Assembly: GCF_001591585.1 (NCBI RefSeq)
Contig: NZ_BCVE01000002.1
Location: forward strand, 62,001-126,000
Direction of reading: 5' to 3'
Length of the DNA: 64,000 bases
From: Niallia circulans NBRC 13626
GTDB lineage: Bacteria > Bacillota > Bacilli > Bacillales > Cytobacillaceae
A model generated the notes under the pieces. That model searched no databases and was not told where the DNA came from. It was given only the letters and a program-made list of their open reading frames with translations. Below, piece after piece: positions 18,235 through 28,209 of this stretch; the stretch's first letter is position 1, and every line of letters begins with the position of its first letter. The translations under genes and the position numbers were made by a program.

Positions 18235-19762
18235 TATTCTCCACACCCACTTTTTTAGCTTTCGATCCTGCCATTAATAAACCTAGCTCTTGTTCTGTTG
18301 TTGTTTTTGGATCCACTGTTGCAATAATTTCTCCATCAAAAATAACAGCAATGCGGTCACTGACATTTAAAATTTCATCTAATTCAAAGGATATTAATAA
18401 TACCGCTTTTCCTTTATCTCTTTGTTCGATTAATCGTCGATGAATAAATTCAATTGCACCTACATCCAGTCCCCTAGTTGGCTGGGCAGCAATAAGCAAA
18501 TCAGGGTCACGATCTACTTCTCTACCAATGATTGCCTTCTGCTGGTTACCCCCAGAGAGAGCTCTCGCTGGTGTGTGTATACTTGGTGTACGGACATCAA
18601 ATTCTTCAATTAACTTGCTCGCTTTTTTCTCGATTTCACCTTGATTTAAAAAGCCATATTTAGAAAATGGGCTTTTGTAATAGGTCTGTAAAGCCATATT
18701 TTGTCCAATCGAAAAGTCAAGTACTAAACCGTGTTTATGTCGATCCTGCGGAATATGACCAATCCCACTTTCTGTAATTTTCCGTGGAGAAAGTACACTG
18801 ATTTCTTTGCCGTTAAGGGTAATACTTCCACTGTTTTTCTTCATTAAGCCAGTAATCGCCTCAATCAACTCTGATTGACCATTGCCATCTACCCCAGCAA
18901 TCCCCACAATCTCACCTGCTTTAACATCTAGGTTAAGAGAGTTGACTACATGGACACCACGACTATCTTTTACAGTTAAATCAGAAATTTTTAATACTGT
19001 TTCTTTCGGATTTGGTGCTTTTTTTTCTGTTTTAAAGGAAACTTCACGGCCAACCATTAAGTTTGCAAGCTCATTTTGGTTTGTATCTTTTACATTATAA
19101 GTGCCAATGCCTTCCCCTTTTCTGATAACCGTAACACGGTCACATACTTCCATAATTTCTTTTAATTTATGGGTAATGAGGATAATGGACTTGCCCTCTT
19201 GAATTAACTTACGGAAGATACCAATTAATTCGGCAATTTCCTGCGGAGTTAAAACAGCTGTCGGCTCATCAAAAATCAAAATTTCTGCTCCGCGATATAA
19301 CGTTTTTAAGATTTCTACTCTTTGTTGCATTCCAACAGAAATATTAGCAATCTTCGCTTTCGGATCAACTGCCAATCCATAACGCTCTGAAATTTCCTGT
19401 ACTTCTCTTTCTGCTTTTTTTAAATCGATTTTTCCTTTGCTGACTGTTTCTTTTCCTAAAATAATATTTTCCGTCACCGTAAAGGTGTCAATCAACATAA
19501 AATGCTGATGAACCATTCCGATTCCTAAATCATTCGCAATATTTGGATTAGAAATATTTACGACTTTCCCACGCGCACGAATTTCCCCTTTTTCTGGCTG
19601 ATATAGACCAAAAAGAACATTCATTAGCGTAGATTTTCCTGCACCATTTTCCCCTAAAAGTGCGTGAATCTCACCTTTTTTTACTTGAAGGGTAATATTG
19701 TTGTTTGCAACAATACCAGGGAATTCTTTACGAATATTTAACATCTCGATTACATATTCCAT
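18227..19762 (-). CDS. nupO: Nucleoside ABC transporter ATPase NupO-like
   Basis: A 511-residue fusion of two ABC ATPase domains that powers uptake. Domain 1 has Walker A GENGAGKST (about 36), signature ISVGMQQR and Walker B LIFDEPTAVL. Domain 2 has the atypical Walker A GVDGNGQSE (no Lys) and signature LSGGNQQKAI with LIAAQPTRGLD. Such asymmetry is usual in sugar and nucleoside importers of the RbsA type. AAGGAGTGG precedes the ATG. It is separated from nupN by 266 bases that contain a terminator. Confidence 0.93.
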   Translation of the reverse strand: MEYVIEMLNIRKEFPGIVANNNITLQVKKGEIHALLGENGAGKSTLMNVLFGLYQPEKGEIRARGKVVNISNPNIANDLGIGMVHQHFMLIDTFTVTENIILGKETVSKGKIDLKKAEREVQEISERYGLAVDPKAKIANISVGMQQRVEILKTLYRGAEILIFDEPTAVLTPQEIAELIGIFRKLIQEGKSIILITHKLKEIMEVCDRVTVIRKGEGIGTYNVKDTNQNELANLMVGREVSFKTEKKAPNPKETVLKISDLTVKDSRGVHVVNSLNLDVKAGEIVGIAGVDGNGQSELIEAITGLMKKNSGSITLNGKEISVLSPRKITESGIGHIPQDRHKHGLVLDFSIGQNMALQTYYKSPFSKYGFLNQGEIEKKASKLIEEFDVRTPSIHTPARALSGGNQQKAIIGREVDRDPDLLIAAQPTRGLDVGAIEFIHRRLIEQRDKGKAVLLISFELDEILNVSDRIAVIFDGEIIATVDPKTTTEQELGLLMAGSKAKKVGVENNV

Positions 19763-19973
19763 CTAATCCACTCCTTCTTACTTACCTTACAAGATAAATG
19801 TTATAAAGCTTAAAATACACGTATGATGTCAAAGAATTTTATTTTCTAAAACAATCCACAAAGGAAATTATGTAATTTTTATATTACGATAATTTCGACA
19901 TATAAAATTTTTAATAAAGACTAGAATTAAACTTCTACTCTTTAGTTAAAATTCTATTTTTTGTCGTAAAAAA

Positions 19974-20007
19974 GGAATAAGTGTTTGCCATGCAAACCAC
20001 TTATTCC
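19974..20007 (-). terminator. Intra-operon terminator after nupN
   Basis: A 10-bp stem, GGAATAAGTG/CACTTATTCC, followed by TTTTTT in the minus direction, 22 bases after the nupN stop. Partial termination would give more binding protein than ATPase and permeases, a common layout in ABC importers. The remaining bases up to nupO show no ORF. Confidence 0.8.
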
Positions 20008-20028
20008 TGGAAAATTAGCAATTGCTAT

Positions 20029-21096
20029 TTACTTAACAGTATCAGGAACAGTGTACTCACCGTTTTTAATTTTAGCAGTCCATTCTTCAACAGCAGCATC
20101 AATTTCAGCTTTCTTTTTAACTTCTTCATTAATTGGTGCAAGACCAACACCATCTTCTTTTAAGCCATAAACAGTAGTTTCGCCACCTGGGAATTTACCG
20201 TCTTTTGCTTTAGTTGAAATATCTTGTACCGCTGTGGAAACACCTTTTAATGCAGAAGTTAACACAATGTTGTGGTCTCCTACAACACCTTCTGCTGCTT
20301 GATCAGAGTCAACACCGATTGCCCAAATATATTTTGAAGGGTCTTTTTCTTTTAAATCACGAGCTTCAGAGAATAATCCAGCACCAGTACCACCAGAAGC
20401 ATGGAATACTACATCTGCGCCTGAAGAGTACATCTTACTTGCAATTGTTTTACCAAGTTCAGGTTTATCAAATGCACCAGCATATTGTACGTCTACCTTA
20501 ATATTAGGGTCTACTGCTTTAACGCCATCAACGAATCCAGCTTCGAAGCGTCCAATTACATCTCCTTCTACCCCGCCAATAAATCCAATCTTTTTAGATT
20601 CGGTTGCATGAGCTGCTGCAACACCAGCTAAGAAAGAAGCTTCTTGTTCTTTAAAAGTAATGCTTGCTACATTAGGTTGGTTAACTACAGCATCAACAAT
20701 TGCAAAATGTGCATCTTTTTGTTGTTGAGAAATTTCTGAAATTGCACCTTCCATTAAAAATCCGATTCCAAATACCAAATTATAGCCTTGACGAGATAAA
20801 TTATTTAAATTAGTAGCATAATCTGAATCTGACTGTGATTGTTGGTAATCAATACCATTACCTTTTGATAAGCCATTCTCTTTACCAAATGCTTGTAAAC
20901 CTTCCCAAGCTGATTGGTTAAATGATTTATCATCAACACCACCGACATCTGTTACCATTGCAACTTTAAATGAGTCTTTCTCTTTATCCCCATCTGCTGC
21001 TTTATCGTTACCTTTGTCATTACTTCCGCAAGCACTTAATACAGTTCCAGCAGCTAGTACTAAAGATAGTGCTAAGCCAAATTTACGCTTCTTCAA
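20029..21096 (-). CDS. nupN: BMP-family nucleoside-binding lipoprotein (NupN/PnrA-like)
   Basis: A 355-residue substrate-binding lipoprotein of the Bmp/PnrA/Med family. The signal peptide ends in the lipobox VLSAC (lipidated Cys23), followed by a Lys/Asp-rich linker. Family motifs FKVAMVTDVGGVDDKSFNQSAWEGL, GFLMEGAI and ASGGTGAGLF follow. The start is TTG at 21096, with AGGGGG 8 bases upstream. It follows the GntR regulator gene ymfC by 66 bases and is first of the transporter set. Confidence 0.93.
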   Translation of the reverse strand: MKKRKFGLALSLVLAAGTVLSACGSNDKGNDKAADGDKEKDSFKVAMVTDVGGVDDKSFNQSAWEGLQAFGKENGLSKGNGIDYQQSQSDSDYATNLNNLSRQGYNLVFGIGFLMEGAISEISQQQKDAHFAIVDAVVNQPNVASITFKEQEASFLAGVAAAHATESKKIGFIGGVEGDVIGRFEAGFVDGVKAVDPNIKVDVQYAGAFDKPELGKTIASKMYSSGADVVFHASGGTGAGLFSEARDLKEKDPSKYIWAIGVDSDQAAEGVVGDHNIVLTSALKGVSTAVQDISTKAKDGKFPGGETTVYGLKEDGVGLAPINEEVKKKAEIDAAVEEWTAKIKNGEYTVPDTVK

Positions 21097-21162
21097 AGCT
21101 TGTACCCCCTAGACTTTTTATTGTTATTTAGTCAAATTTTATACGATTAGTCTGTTCAGCTT

Positions 21163-21894
21163 CTACGAGTATATTCGTTTTCTTAATACTTGAAAGCTAA
21201 ACTTATCGGATCGAAAATAATTTACTGAATAAAGAATCGGTTCATCCTTCTCATCATAATGCATCTGTTTTAATACAAGCAGTGCAGTTTCTGGTTCACA
21301 TTGCAGAATGGGAGATACCTTATCGTGATATCCTATCGGCTCGATTTGTGCAACAGCGTATGTAATATGTCTTTGACTATCCGATTCCAAGAACTGAAAA
21401 ATCGATTCTTGATCGTATGAAAATCGCTCAGGCAAAAATTTCTGTGGCAATTTATCTATACAATAAACAACCGGTTCGCCATTAGCTGTTCGAACTCTTT
21501 CGATAACGAGCAGTTCATCCCCTTGTAATGCAGAGAAGCGTGTCGAGTCTTCTTCAGTAGCGAACATCGTGTTTGAGCTTAGAAATATAGTGCCTGGATT
21601 CATACCTGCCTGCTTAATCATATTCGTGACACTATTCAATTGTTCTATGCCAGAATTAAACAATGGTTTACAGTTAACAAAAGTGCCAACACCATGTCTT
21701 CTGACAATGACATTTTCTTCTTCCAATGTACGCAGTGCCTCTCTTAAAGTGGCCCGGCTCACACCTAAAGTTTTTGCAAGCTCGAATTCTGAGGGGAATT
21801 TTTCTTTTTCTTTATAAATTCCTAACTCAATATCTTTTTTTAGACGATCTACTACTTGCAAATATAAATGTCTCGTATCCGATTTAATTAGCAT
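21163..21894 (-). CDS. ymfC: GntR-family regulator (HutC subfamily), YmfC
   Basis: A 243-residue repressor: winged helix-turn-helix (about 5-70; [32 protein letters not shown], then RRHGVGTFV) and a C-terminal UTRA-type ligand domain with [16 protein letters not shown]. The ATG at 21894 follows GGAGG; the upstream in-frame TTG overlaps that site. Its place directly before nupN suggests that it controls nucleoside uptake, and a palindrome at 21921-21938 suggests autoregulation. The ligand is unknown. Confidence 0.9.
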   Translation of the reverse strand: MLIKSDTRHLYLQVVDRLKKDIELGIYKEKEKFPSEFELAKTLGVSRATLREALRTLEEENVIVRRHGVGTFVNCKPLFNSGIEQLNSVTNMIKQAGMNPGTIFLSSNTMFATEEDSTRFSALQGDELLVIERVRTANGEPVVYCIDKLPQKFLPERFSYDQESIFQFLESDSQRHITYAVAQIEPIGYHDKVSPILQCEPETALLVLKQMHYDEKDEPILYSVNYFRSDKFSFQVLRKRIYS

Positions 21895-21920
21895 ATGATG
21901 TTCCTCCAAACATTTCTAAG

Positions 21921-21938
21921 ACATCAGACCTCTGATGT
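21921..21938. promoter_or_regulatory. Operator-like palindrome before ymfC
   Basis: The perfect inverted repeat ACATCAGA-CC-TCTGATGT lies 27 bases before the ymfC start, where a bound repressor would block ymfC-nup transcription. Binding by YmfC is inferred from position only. Confidence 0.5.
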
Positions 21939-22141
21939 TCAATCATTCCTACTAATCGAAAATACTATAACACTTTTTTCCTAATAAATAAATAGACTTT
22001 TAAGAATTTCGTCGAAAAAATACAGAAATGAGTAATTGTTCGGAAATCAACCGTTTTCTTTTGTATATTATTGTAAAAATAATGCATTGTTTTGTTATTT
22101 TTTCTTACATATCTTGAATGAATGTTCAGAATATACGCTAA

Positions 22142-22181
22142 AAAAGGACTTGAAATAGGTTATACTATTTCAAGTCCTTTT
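22142..22181 (-). terminator. Terminator after spoIIIE
   Basis: A perfect 16-bp stem, AAAAGGACTTGAAATA against its complement, with an 8-base loop, flanked by A and T runs. Confidence 0.8.
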
Positions 22182-22261
22182 CTAAAAAATATGATTGTTT
22201 CTCTCATAACCGGTTCATTTTTTGTCCTATATGTTGGTTGAATTCAATTCATCTGCTATTA

Positions 22262-24598
22262 TTACTGCATATTTATTTCTTCGGAACTTTTAGGCACAAG
22301 AACTGTTCTTGGTTTACTGCCCTCATATGGTCCAACTACCCCACGGGCTTCCATTTCATCGATTAATCTAGCTGCTCTCGTATAGCCAATCCGGAACCTT
22401 CTTTGTAACATACTAACAGAAGCTGTTTGCATTTCAACAATTAGTTCAACTGCTTCATGATATAGTTCGTCTTCTACAGCTCCTGTAACTTCCACAATTT
22501 CATCTGGAATCATTTCCTCTTGATATTGTGCTTTTTGCTGACCAATCACAAAATCAACCACTTCTTCCACCTCTTCATCGGACAAGAACGCTCCTTGTAC
22601 TCGCACAGGTTTGCTTGCCCCATAAGGGAAGAATAGCATATCTCCTCTTCCTAATAGCTTTTCGGCTCCTCCCATATCTAATATGGTACGAGAATCCGTC
22701 TGAGAGGAAACAGCGAACGCAATTCGTGATGGAATATTTGCTTTAATAACTCCTGTAATAACATCAACTGAAGGTCGCTGAGTGGCAATAATTAGATGAA
22801 TTCCGGCTGCACGGGCCATTTGTGCAAGTCGTGTAATGGCATCCTCTACATCAGATGATGCTACCATCATTAAGTCAGCAAGCTCGTCTACAATCACCAC
22901 GATAAATGGCAATAGTGGCTGCTTTTCTTGTTCCTCTGCATTTATTCGTTTAATATACTCATTATAGCCTTCTATATTTCTTGTCCCTGTATGGGAGAAT
23001 AAGTCGTATCTTCTCTCCATTTCACTAACAACCTTCATTAATGCCTGTGATGCCTTTTTTGGATTTGTCACAACAGGGGCAAGCAAATGAGGGACTCCAT
23101 TATATACATTTAATTCAACCATTTTCGGATCAATCATCATTAGCTTTACTTCATGAGGTTTTGCTCTCATCAATATACTTGTAATAATCCCGTTAATACA
23201 GACAGATTTACCACTTCCTGTTGCTCCGGCAACAAGTAAATGGGGCATTTTATTTAATTCCGCGCATACGGCTTCCCCTGTGATATCTCGTCCAAAAGCA
23301 ATCATCAGCTTCGAATCAGGCTTATCATTTTTACTTGATTCCAATACTTCTCTTAGTGACACAACAGCAACTTCAGAGTTGGGCACTTCAATCCCGATTG
23401 CTGATTTTCCAGGAATAGGTGCTTCAATGCGAATATCCTTTGCTGCAAGAGCTAAAGCTAAATCATCGCTTAAATTAACAATTTTACTTACTTTTACCCC
23501 TTCGCTTGGATGAACTTCATACTTCGTTACCGCAGGTCCTAAGTGAACCTCTGTTACTCTAGCTTTTACGCCAAAGCTATGAAAGGTTCTTTCTAATTTA
23601 GCAGCGTTTGCGTGAATTTGCTCATATTCCCCACTCTGATCTGCCTTTCTCGGCAACGTTAATAGTTTTAAAGGCGGGAGTTCATAATCCTTATTTTCTA
23701 CTTCTGTAAAAGTTATTGGTACGACATCACCTATATCGGTTTGTTCTTCTGGCGAATCTGCCAACAAGTCTTCCTGAATGACTTCTTCCTGATAGGCTCT
23801 TTCGGCAAAGGTATTAATAATTGGCTCTTGTATGTATGGCTCTTCCTCTTGAGGCGGAGTGTTCACAATAATAGAAGCATTCGTATTTTCCTTAGACTGC
23901 TGATTTTCGCGTCTTGCTTGTTTTTCTGCCTTCCGCTTTTCTTTATTTTTTTGAATCGATTCTTTCCAGTCTTTCATATCTTGCTTAAACGCTTCCCATT
24001 GATCTTGGAAAAAATTCCAGATACTTGATATAACTTTTTTAAAAGCACCACTTAACGTTTTACCAGTAAGCAGGATAAAACCGATCACAATCACGATAAA
24101 GCTGATAATCTGAGTACCTACCGTGTCGAATAAATAATGAAATAATGCAAATAAAACGGCACCAATCATACCACCGCCTAAATCGACATTAGTAGCCTCT
24201 TTATTCACTTCCATCCAAAATAATTCCCATGTATTGAATATAACACTTGGGTTTTGAAAAGCGCCTTGGCTTGCTAGCAACTTAAATAGTGTTACATGGC
24301 TAAGTAATAAAATTGCACTGACAATTAAATAAATTCCATTTAATTTCGTATGAAACATATAAGGCTTTTCTCTTTTCCACATTAAATAACCACTGTATAC
24401 GATAAGGCCTATTAGGCAAAGCATATACCACTCTCCAAAAAAGAAACGGAAAAAAGAAACCATTGTTTTCCCAACCGCACCGAGTTGTAAAATAGAGATA
24501 AAACTCAACGCCATAAGAAGCAGGGCTGCAAGTTCATATTGTATCGTTAATTTAAGATGTTGTTTTTTTCTTGTTTTTCTTTTTTTCCTTTTTGCCAT
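22262..24598 (-). CDS. spoIIIE: DNA translocase SpoIIIE/FtsK
   Basis: A 778-residue membrane-anchored dsDNA pump that moves the chromosome into the forespore. It has an N-terminal basic tail, four or so transmembrane helices (about 20-180), a charged linker (about 190-320) and the motor, with GATGSGKSV (about 456), Walker [13 protein letters not shown] and RPSVDVITG. The C-terminal gamma winged helix (about 710-778; [19 protein letters not shown]) reads DNA polarity. It lies upstream of ymfC, the spoIIIE position in B. subtilis, rather than being the second translocase SftA. Confidence 0.96.
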   Translation of the reverse strand: MAKRKKRKTRKKQHLKLTIQYELAALLLMALSFISILQLGAVGKTMVSFFRFFFGEWYMLCLIGLIVYSGYLMWKREKPYMFHTKLNGIYLIVSAILLLSHVTLFKLLASQGAFQNPSVIFNTWELFWMEVNKEATNVDLGGGMIGAVLFALFHYLFDTVGTQIISFIVIVIGFILLTGKTLSGAFKKVISSIWNFFQDQWEAFKQDMKDWKESIQKNKEKRKAEKQARRENQQSKENTNASIIVNTPPQEEEPYIQEPIINTFAERAYQEEVIQEDLLADSPEEQTDIGDVVPITFTEVENKDYELPPLKLLTLPRKADQSGEYEQIHANAAKLERTFHSFGVKARVTEVHLGPAVTKYEVHPSEGVKVSKIVNLSDDLALALAAKDIRIEAPIPGKSAIGIEVPNSEVAVVSLREVLESSKNDKPDSKLMIAFGRDITGEAVCAELNKMPHLLVAGATGSGKSVCINGIITSILMRAKPHEVKLMMIDPKMVELNVYNGVPHLLAPVVTNPKKASQALMKVVSEMERRYDLFSHTGTRNIEGYNEYIKRINAEEQEKQPLLPFIVVIVDELADLMMVASSDVEDAITRLAQMARAAGIHLIIATQRPSVDVITGVIKANIPSRIAFAVSSQTDSRTILDMGGAEKLLGRGDMLFFPYGASKPVRVQGAFLSDEEVEEVVDFVIGQQKAQYQEEMIPDEIVEVTGAVEDELYHEAVELIVEMQTASVSMLQRRFRIGYTRAARLIDEMEARGVVGPYEGSKPRTVLVPKSSEEINMQ

Positions 24599-24641
24599 TT
24601 GATCACCTAATATTTAAAAAGTATCTTTCTCTTTTGTAGTA

Positions 24642-24666
24642 AAGAAGCAGCCTTAGGCTGCTTCTT
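24642..24666 (-). terminator. Terminator upstream of spoIIIE
   Basis: An 11-bp stem, AAGAAGCAGCC/GGCTGCTTCTT, with a TTA loop. It stops transcription from tepA-ylzJ or the satellite before spoIIIE. Confidence 0.7.
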
Positions 24667-24772
24667 TGTTGTTCCTATATTATAACATAGTTTATAAAGG
24701 GAAACTTCTTTCCGAAGTTTTTTTATCCTTTGCTGTCTTATAGAAAAAAGTATGTTTGCTCATGCTTTTTGG

Positions 24773-25018
24773 TTTGGCTGATTTGTTGTGTGCTTTGGCT
24801 GATATTTTGCTCGTTTGGCTGATTTGCTGCCTGTTTTGGCTGATATTTTGCTCGTTTGGCTGATTTGCTGCCTGTTTTGGCTGATATTTTGCTCGTTTGG
24901 CTGATTTGCTGCCTGTTTTGGCTGATATTTTGCTCGTTTGGCTGATTTGCTGCCTGTTTTGGCTGATATTTTGCTCATTTGGCTGATTTGCCGCCTGCTT
25001 CAGCTGATATCCTGCCAA
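24773..25018. repeat. Tandem satellite, 6 x 41 bp
   Basis: Six units start at 24773, 24814, 24855, 24896, 24937 and 24978. Each unit is made of two related sub-repeats of 20 and 21 bases, both built on TTTGGCTGAT. The four central units are almost identical while the first and last have diverged, as expected of an array evolving by slippage or unequal exchange. The period is not a multiple of 3, so the apparent peptide repeats only every 123 bases and cycles through three frames. This argues against coding. Confidence 0.95.
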
Positions 25019-25098
25019 CTCTAGCTAAAAAAGCAAAATACTAGATAAGTTTTTCCCCCTATCATTCCCTATTATCAACTTTTTTAATAAAAAAGCAA

Positions 25099-25311
25099 TT
25101 AAATGGTTGGAATTTTTGCTCCTGGCTGCATTTCTGTCTGCAGAAAATGATTGGGATCGGTGCTAAGTATTCTTATGACTTCATATTCATTTGACTCATT
25201 TCTAGCTACTAATAAAGGAATGCCATTATAATGAATAACTTGGTGTTTTTCATAGATATCTTGGCTCATTGGAAAAATCAATTCTTCTGGCATCATTGTA
25301 TACATAATCAT
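25099..25311 (-). CDS. ylzJ: YlzJ-like protein
   Basis: A 70-residue protein of the YlzJ family ([32 protein letters not shown]). Function unknown. Its ATG overlaps the tepA stop (ATGA), so it is translationally coupled to tepA, as in other Bacillus genomes. Confidence 0.85.
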   Translation of the reverse strand: MIMYTMMPEELIFPMSQDIYEKHQVIHYNGIPLLVARNESNEYEVIRILSTDPNHFLQTEMQPGAKIPTI

Positions 25312-26045
25312 TGGATAATCCCTTCATTCTGTTCTTTATTGACATCAATCAACTCATTGAGCTTTTTCATCGCATCCCCGACTCCGCCAACAGAGTCAAT
25401 AAGTCCAGAAGTAACAGCATCATTTCCAATTACATTTGTTCCAATATCTCTTGTTAAATTTCCTTTTGCAAACATCAGGTCTTTAAAATTTTCTTCTGTA
25501 ATTTTAGAATGCTTGGTCACAAAATTAACCACTCTCTCTTGCATTTTATCTAAGTATTCAAAGGTCTGTGGTACTCCAATAACCAGACCTGTTAAACGAA
25601 TAGGATGGATTGTCATCGTTGCTGTTTCTGCAATATAGGAATAATCACAGGAAACAGCAATTGGAACACCAATTGAGTGCCCACCTCCTAAAACAAGGGA
25701 AACAGTTGGTTTAGACAGAGAAGCAAGCATTTCAGAAATAGCTAATCCTGCTTCTACATCCCCTCCTACTGTATTCAAAATGACAAGAACCCCTTCAATC
25801 TTAGGATTTTGTTCGATTGCTACAATTTGTGGAATCAGATGCTCATATTTCGTTGTTTTATTTTGAGGCGGTAATTGTAAATGGCCTTCGATTTGACCAA
25901 CAATGGTTAAACAATGTATTTTTGAATCTTGAGAAAGCTGTGGTACATTAGTTTGTCCCAGCTGTTGAATTTTTTCCATTAAGCTTGATGGTTTATCCTC
26001 ATTTGGCTTTTCATCAGGCTGATTATTATTGTTAACTGAAACCAT
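25308..26045 (-). CDS. tepA: ClpP-class serine protease TepA
   Basis: A 245-residue member of the ClpP/crotonase superfamily, named translocation-enhancing protein in B. subtilis. Motifs: [13 protein letters not shown] (oxyanion region) and [15 protein letters not shown], with the nucleophile Ser in the GHS context, followed by [11 protein letters not shown] carrying the probable catalytic His. The N-terminal 35 residues are polar and low-complexity. I chose the ATG at 26045 because AGGAAGGGAG lies just upstream; the in-frame ATG 24 bases earlier would cover that site. Confidence 0.9.
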   Translation of the reverse strand: MVSVNNNNQPDEKPNEDKPSSLMEKIQQLGQTNVPQLSQDSKIHCLTIVGQIEGHLQLPPQNKTTKYEHLIPQIVAIEQNPKIEGVLVILNTVGGDVEAGLAISEMLASLSKPTVSLVLGGGHSIGVPIAVSCDYSYIAETATMTIHPIRLTGLVIGVPQTFEYLDKMQERVVNFVTKHSKITEENFKDLMFAKGNLTRDIGTNVIGNDAVTSGLIDSVGGVGDAMKKLNELIDVNKEQNEGIIQ

Positions 26046-26313
26046 AAAGTTCTCCCTTCCTAAAACCATAATAATCTTAGTATGAAGCGAGAAACACTAT
26101 TTCATGCGGGCGAAATCGAAAAGTCAATAAGTCGCTTTTACTTCTGGAATAAATTCTAATTAAAAGCTTTTCAGAAAAATTCTTGTTAGAAGTCTCTTCC
26201 GACCTTTGGCTAAGCAGCGGTCCCCACGGTTCATCTAAATCCCAAGGAAGCTTCTCCTTTTTCAATTCAAACTCTTCTTAGATTTAAGCACGGCTAGTCC
26301 CAAACAAACTAAA

Positions 26314-26336
26314 AGCCCCCTTATCTTAAGGAGGCT
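26314..26336 (-). terminator. Terminator after rnjB
   Basis: The stem AGCC(C)CCTTA/TAAGG(A)GGCT lies 8 bases past the rnjB stop and ends in TTTTAG in the minus direction. Confidence 0.65.
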
Positions 26337-26343
26337 CTCACTT

Positions 26344-28017
26344 TTATCTTCTAACTGGCTTAACTTCCATAATAATTGGCAAAATCATTGGTCTACGTCT
26401 TGTTTTTTCATATAAGAACTGGTTTAGCGTATCTCTAATATCTTGCTTAATTCCAGTCCAGTCGAAGCTGTCCTTACTAATACTTTTTTCTACAATATCT
26501 CTTACACGGTCTGCTGCTTCTTCTAGCAACTTCTCTGATTCGCGAACATACACAAAACCTCTTGTAATGATTTCAGGACCAGCAGAGATTTTTCTTTCCG
26601 CTTTATTTAAAGTTACAACAACCGTTAAAATTCCGTCTTGTGATAACAGCTTGCGGTCTCTTAAAACAATATTCCCAACATCGCCAACACCGCTGCCATC
26701 AATTAATACATTTCCAGCTGGAATTTTTCCGCCTACACGAAGAGTATCTTCTTTAAATTCAAGCACCTCTCCTTGTTCCGGAAGGTAAATATTTTGCGGT
26801 GGTACACCACATTCAATCGCAATTTTTTCATGTGCCTTTAATACGCGATACTCCCCATGGATAGGCAAAAAGAATTTAGGCTTCATCATATTAATCATAA
26901 ATTTTAATTCTTCTTGGCTGCCATGATTAGAGCTGTTAAATGTTTTGTAGCCTGCAAGAAGTGTTGCACCTGCTCTGTATAATTTATCGATTGTTTTTCC
27001 GACAAATACTTCACTGCCTAGGAAAGAGGATGCTGCAAATAAAACGGTATCCCCTTCCATGATGCTTACCTGCTTATGATTTTTCTTAATCATTTTTTGC
27101 AGTGCTTCAATTGGTTCCCCTTTTGTACCAGTAGTGATGATTACCATTTGGTCTTGTGTATATCCTTGAAGCTCGTTATAGGTAACGATCGTTTCTTCAT
27201 CTACTACTAAATAGTTGTGTTTTAAAGCAATTTGCAACACTCTTTGTAAATTCTTGCCGATAATCGCAACTTTTCGATTTGTTTTTTCAGCTGCATCAAT
27301 AATATGTTGAATTCTATTTAAGTCAGTTGCAAAACAAGCTGCAATAATCCGACCATTTGTGTGTAAAAATGACTCAATTAAGCTTTGAGTTACAACAAAA
27401 TCTGTTGTGGAATAGCCTGGTTTATCTGCATTCGTACTATCAGATAATAAAGCTAATACTCCCTCTTCTCCTATTTTGGCCATCTCGCCATAATCTGGCT
27501 TGTAAAGATCACTTGCTGTTTGATCGAATTTGAAATCACCAGTATGTACGATTGCACCTTCTGATGTATGAATAACAATCCCAATGCTATCAGGGATACT
27601 ATGATTCGTTTTAAAGAATGACACTTTTGAGGAAGCAAATGTTAGAACAGTTTTCGATGTCACAATTTCAAATTGTGCTTGTCCTTTGAAATCTTGCTCT
27701 TTCATCTTTTCCTTTGTTAGTTCAGCTGTTAATAAAGTCGTATAAACCGGTACATCTAAATCTCTTAAAATATAAGATAAGCCTCCGATATGATCTTCAT
27801 GTGCATGTGTTAAGAAAATTCCTTTTACTTTTTCTTTATTTTGCTTTAAATACGCGATATCTGGAATAACAATATCGATCCCGAGCATTTCATTTTGCGG
27901 GTACATTAAGCCAGCATCAATTACAAATATATCTTCGTCTACTTCGACTACAAACATATTTTTACCGTTCTCGCCCACTCCGCCGAGTGCGACAAGCTTT
28001 ATTTTTTCATTTTTCAT
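26344..28017 (-). CDS. rnjB: Ribonuclease J2
   Basis: A 557-residue metallo-beta-lactamase/beta-CASP RNase of the J family, acting in mRNA decay and rRNA maturation with RNase J1. It has zinc motif THAHEDHIGG (about residue 73), HTGDFKFD and a C-terminal HGEYR segment. Its place next to dapA and tepA matches rnjB (formerly ymfA) rather than rnjA. The start could be the ATG at 28017 or the TTG just before it; AGGAGG lies 9-12 bases upstream. Confidence 0.93.
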   Translation of the reverse strand: MKNEKIKLVALGGVGENGKNMFVVEVDEDIFVIDAGLMYPQNEMLGIDIVIPDIAYLKQNKEKVKGIFLTHAHEDHIGGLSYILRDLDVPVYTTLLTAELTKEKMKEQDFKGQAQFEIVTSKTVLTFASSKVSFFKTNHSIPDSIGIVIHTSEGAIVHTGDFKFDQTASDLYKPDYGEMAKIGEEGVLALLSDSTNADKPGYSTTDFVVTQSLIESFLHTNGRIIAACFATDLNRIQHIIDAAEKTNRKVAIIGKNLQRVLQIALKHNYLVVDEETIVTYNELQGYTQDQMVIITTGTKGEPIEALQKMIKKNHKQVSIMEGDTVLFAASSFLGSEVFVGKTIDKLYRAGATLLAGYKTFNSSNHGSQEELKFMINMMKPKFFLPIHGEYRVLKAHEKIAIECGVPPQNIYLPEQGEVLEFKEDTLRVGGKIPAGNVLIDGSGVGDVGNIVLRDRKLLSQDGILTVVVTLNKAERKISAGPEIITRGFVYVRESEKLLEEAADRVRDIVEKSISKDSFDWTGIKQDIRDTLNQFLYEKTRRRPMILPIIMEVKPVRR

Positions 28018-28071
28018 CAATTTTTGTTTCCTCCTATGTTGAGTTAAGCCGACCATTGATCAGTTATGATT

Positions 28072-28101
28072 ATTATACTTGATGTTTAAAATTGTTTACA
28101 A
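28072..28101 (-). promoter_or_regulatory. Candidate sigma-A promoter for rnjB
   Basis: TTGTAA, 18 bases, TATAAT on the minus strand, about 55 bases before the rnjB start. Confidence 0.6.
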
Positions 28102-28209
28102 CCAATTTTATGAAATCTTCCTTTTTCAGGTTCATTTCATAACAATATCAGGAGGTATTTTTCTATAGTTCGCCTAGCATTCCAACGCTTTTTCCTATAA
28201 TAAATTTTT

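Larger units (their letters stand above)
21895..22261. other. 367-base gap between spoIIIE and ymfC
   Basis: It holds the spoIIIE terminator (22142-22181), an AT-rich stretch with a possible -10 (TATAGT) and the ymfC operator palindrome. No ORF is supported. Confidence 0.6.
24599..25098. other. 500-base gap between ylzJ and spoIIIE
   Basis: It contains a terminator (24642-24666), the 41-bp satellite (24773-25018) and about 80 AT-rich bases before ylzJ. Frames crossing the satellite are open only because of its periodicity. Confidence 0.75.

Noticed and set aside
17176-21894. Mobile or prophage origin of the nup operon
   Set aside because: No integrase, transposase, tRNA or flanking direct repeats; related bacilli are known to carry this operon beside spoIIIE/ymfC.
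24692-25018. Open frames of 72 and 108 codons rich in Gln, Ser, Lys on the minus strand
   Set aside because: They are produced by the 41-bp satellite, read through in all frames because the repeat unit has no stop; there is no ribosome binding site and no domain.
26077-26265. 62-codon minus-strand frame between rnjB and tepA
   Set aside because: TTG start with only a weak AAGAAG before it, no recognisable family. It fits the spacing of a small gene, so it stays possible, but I could not support it.
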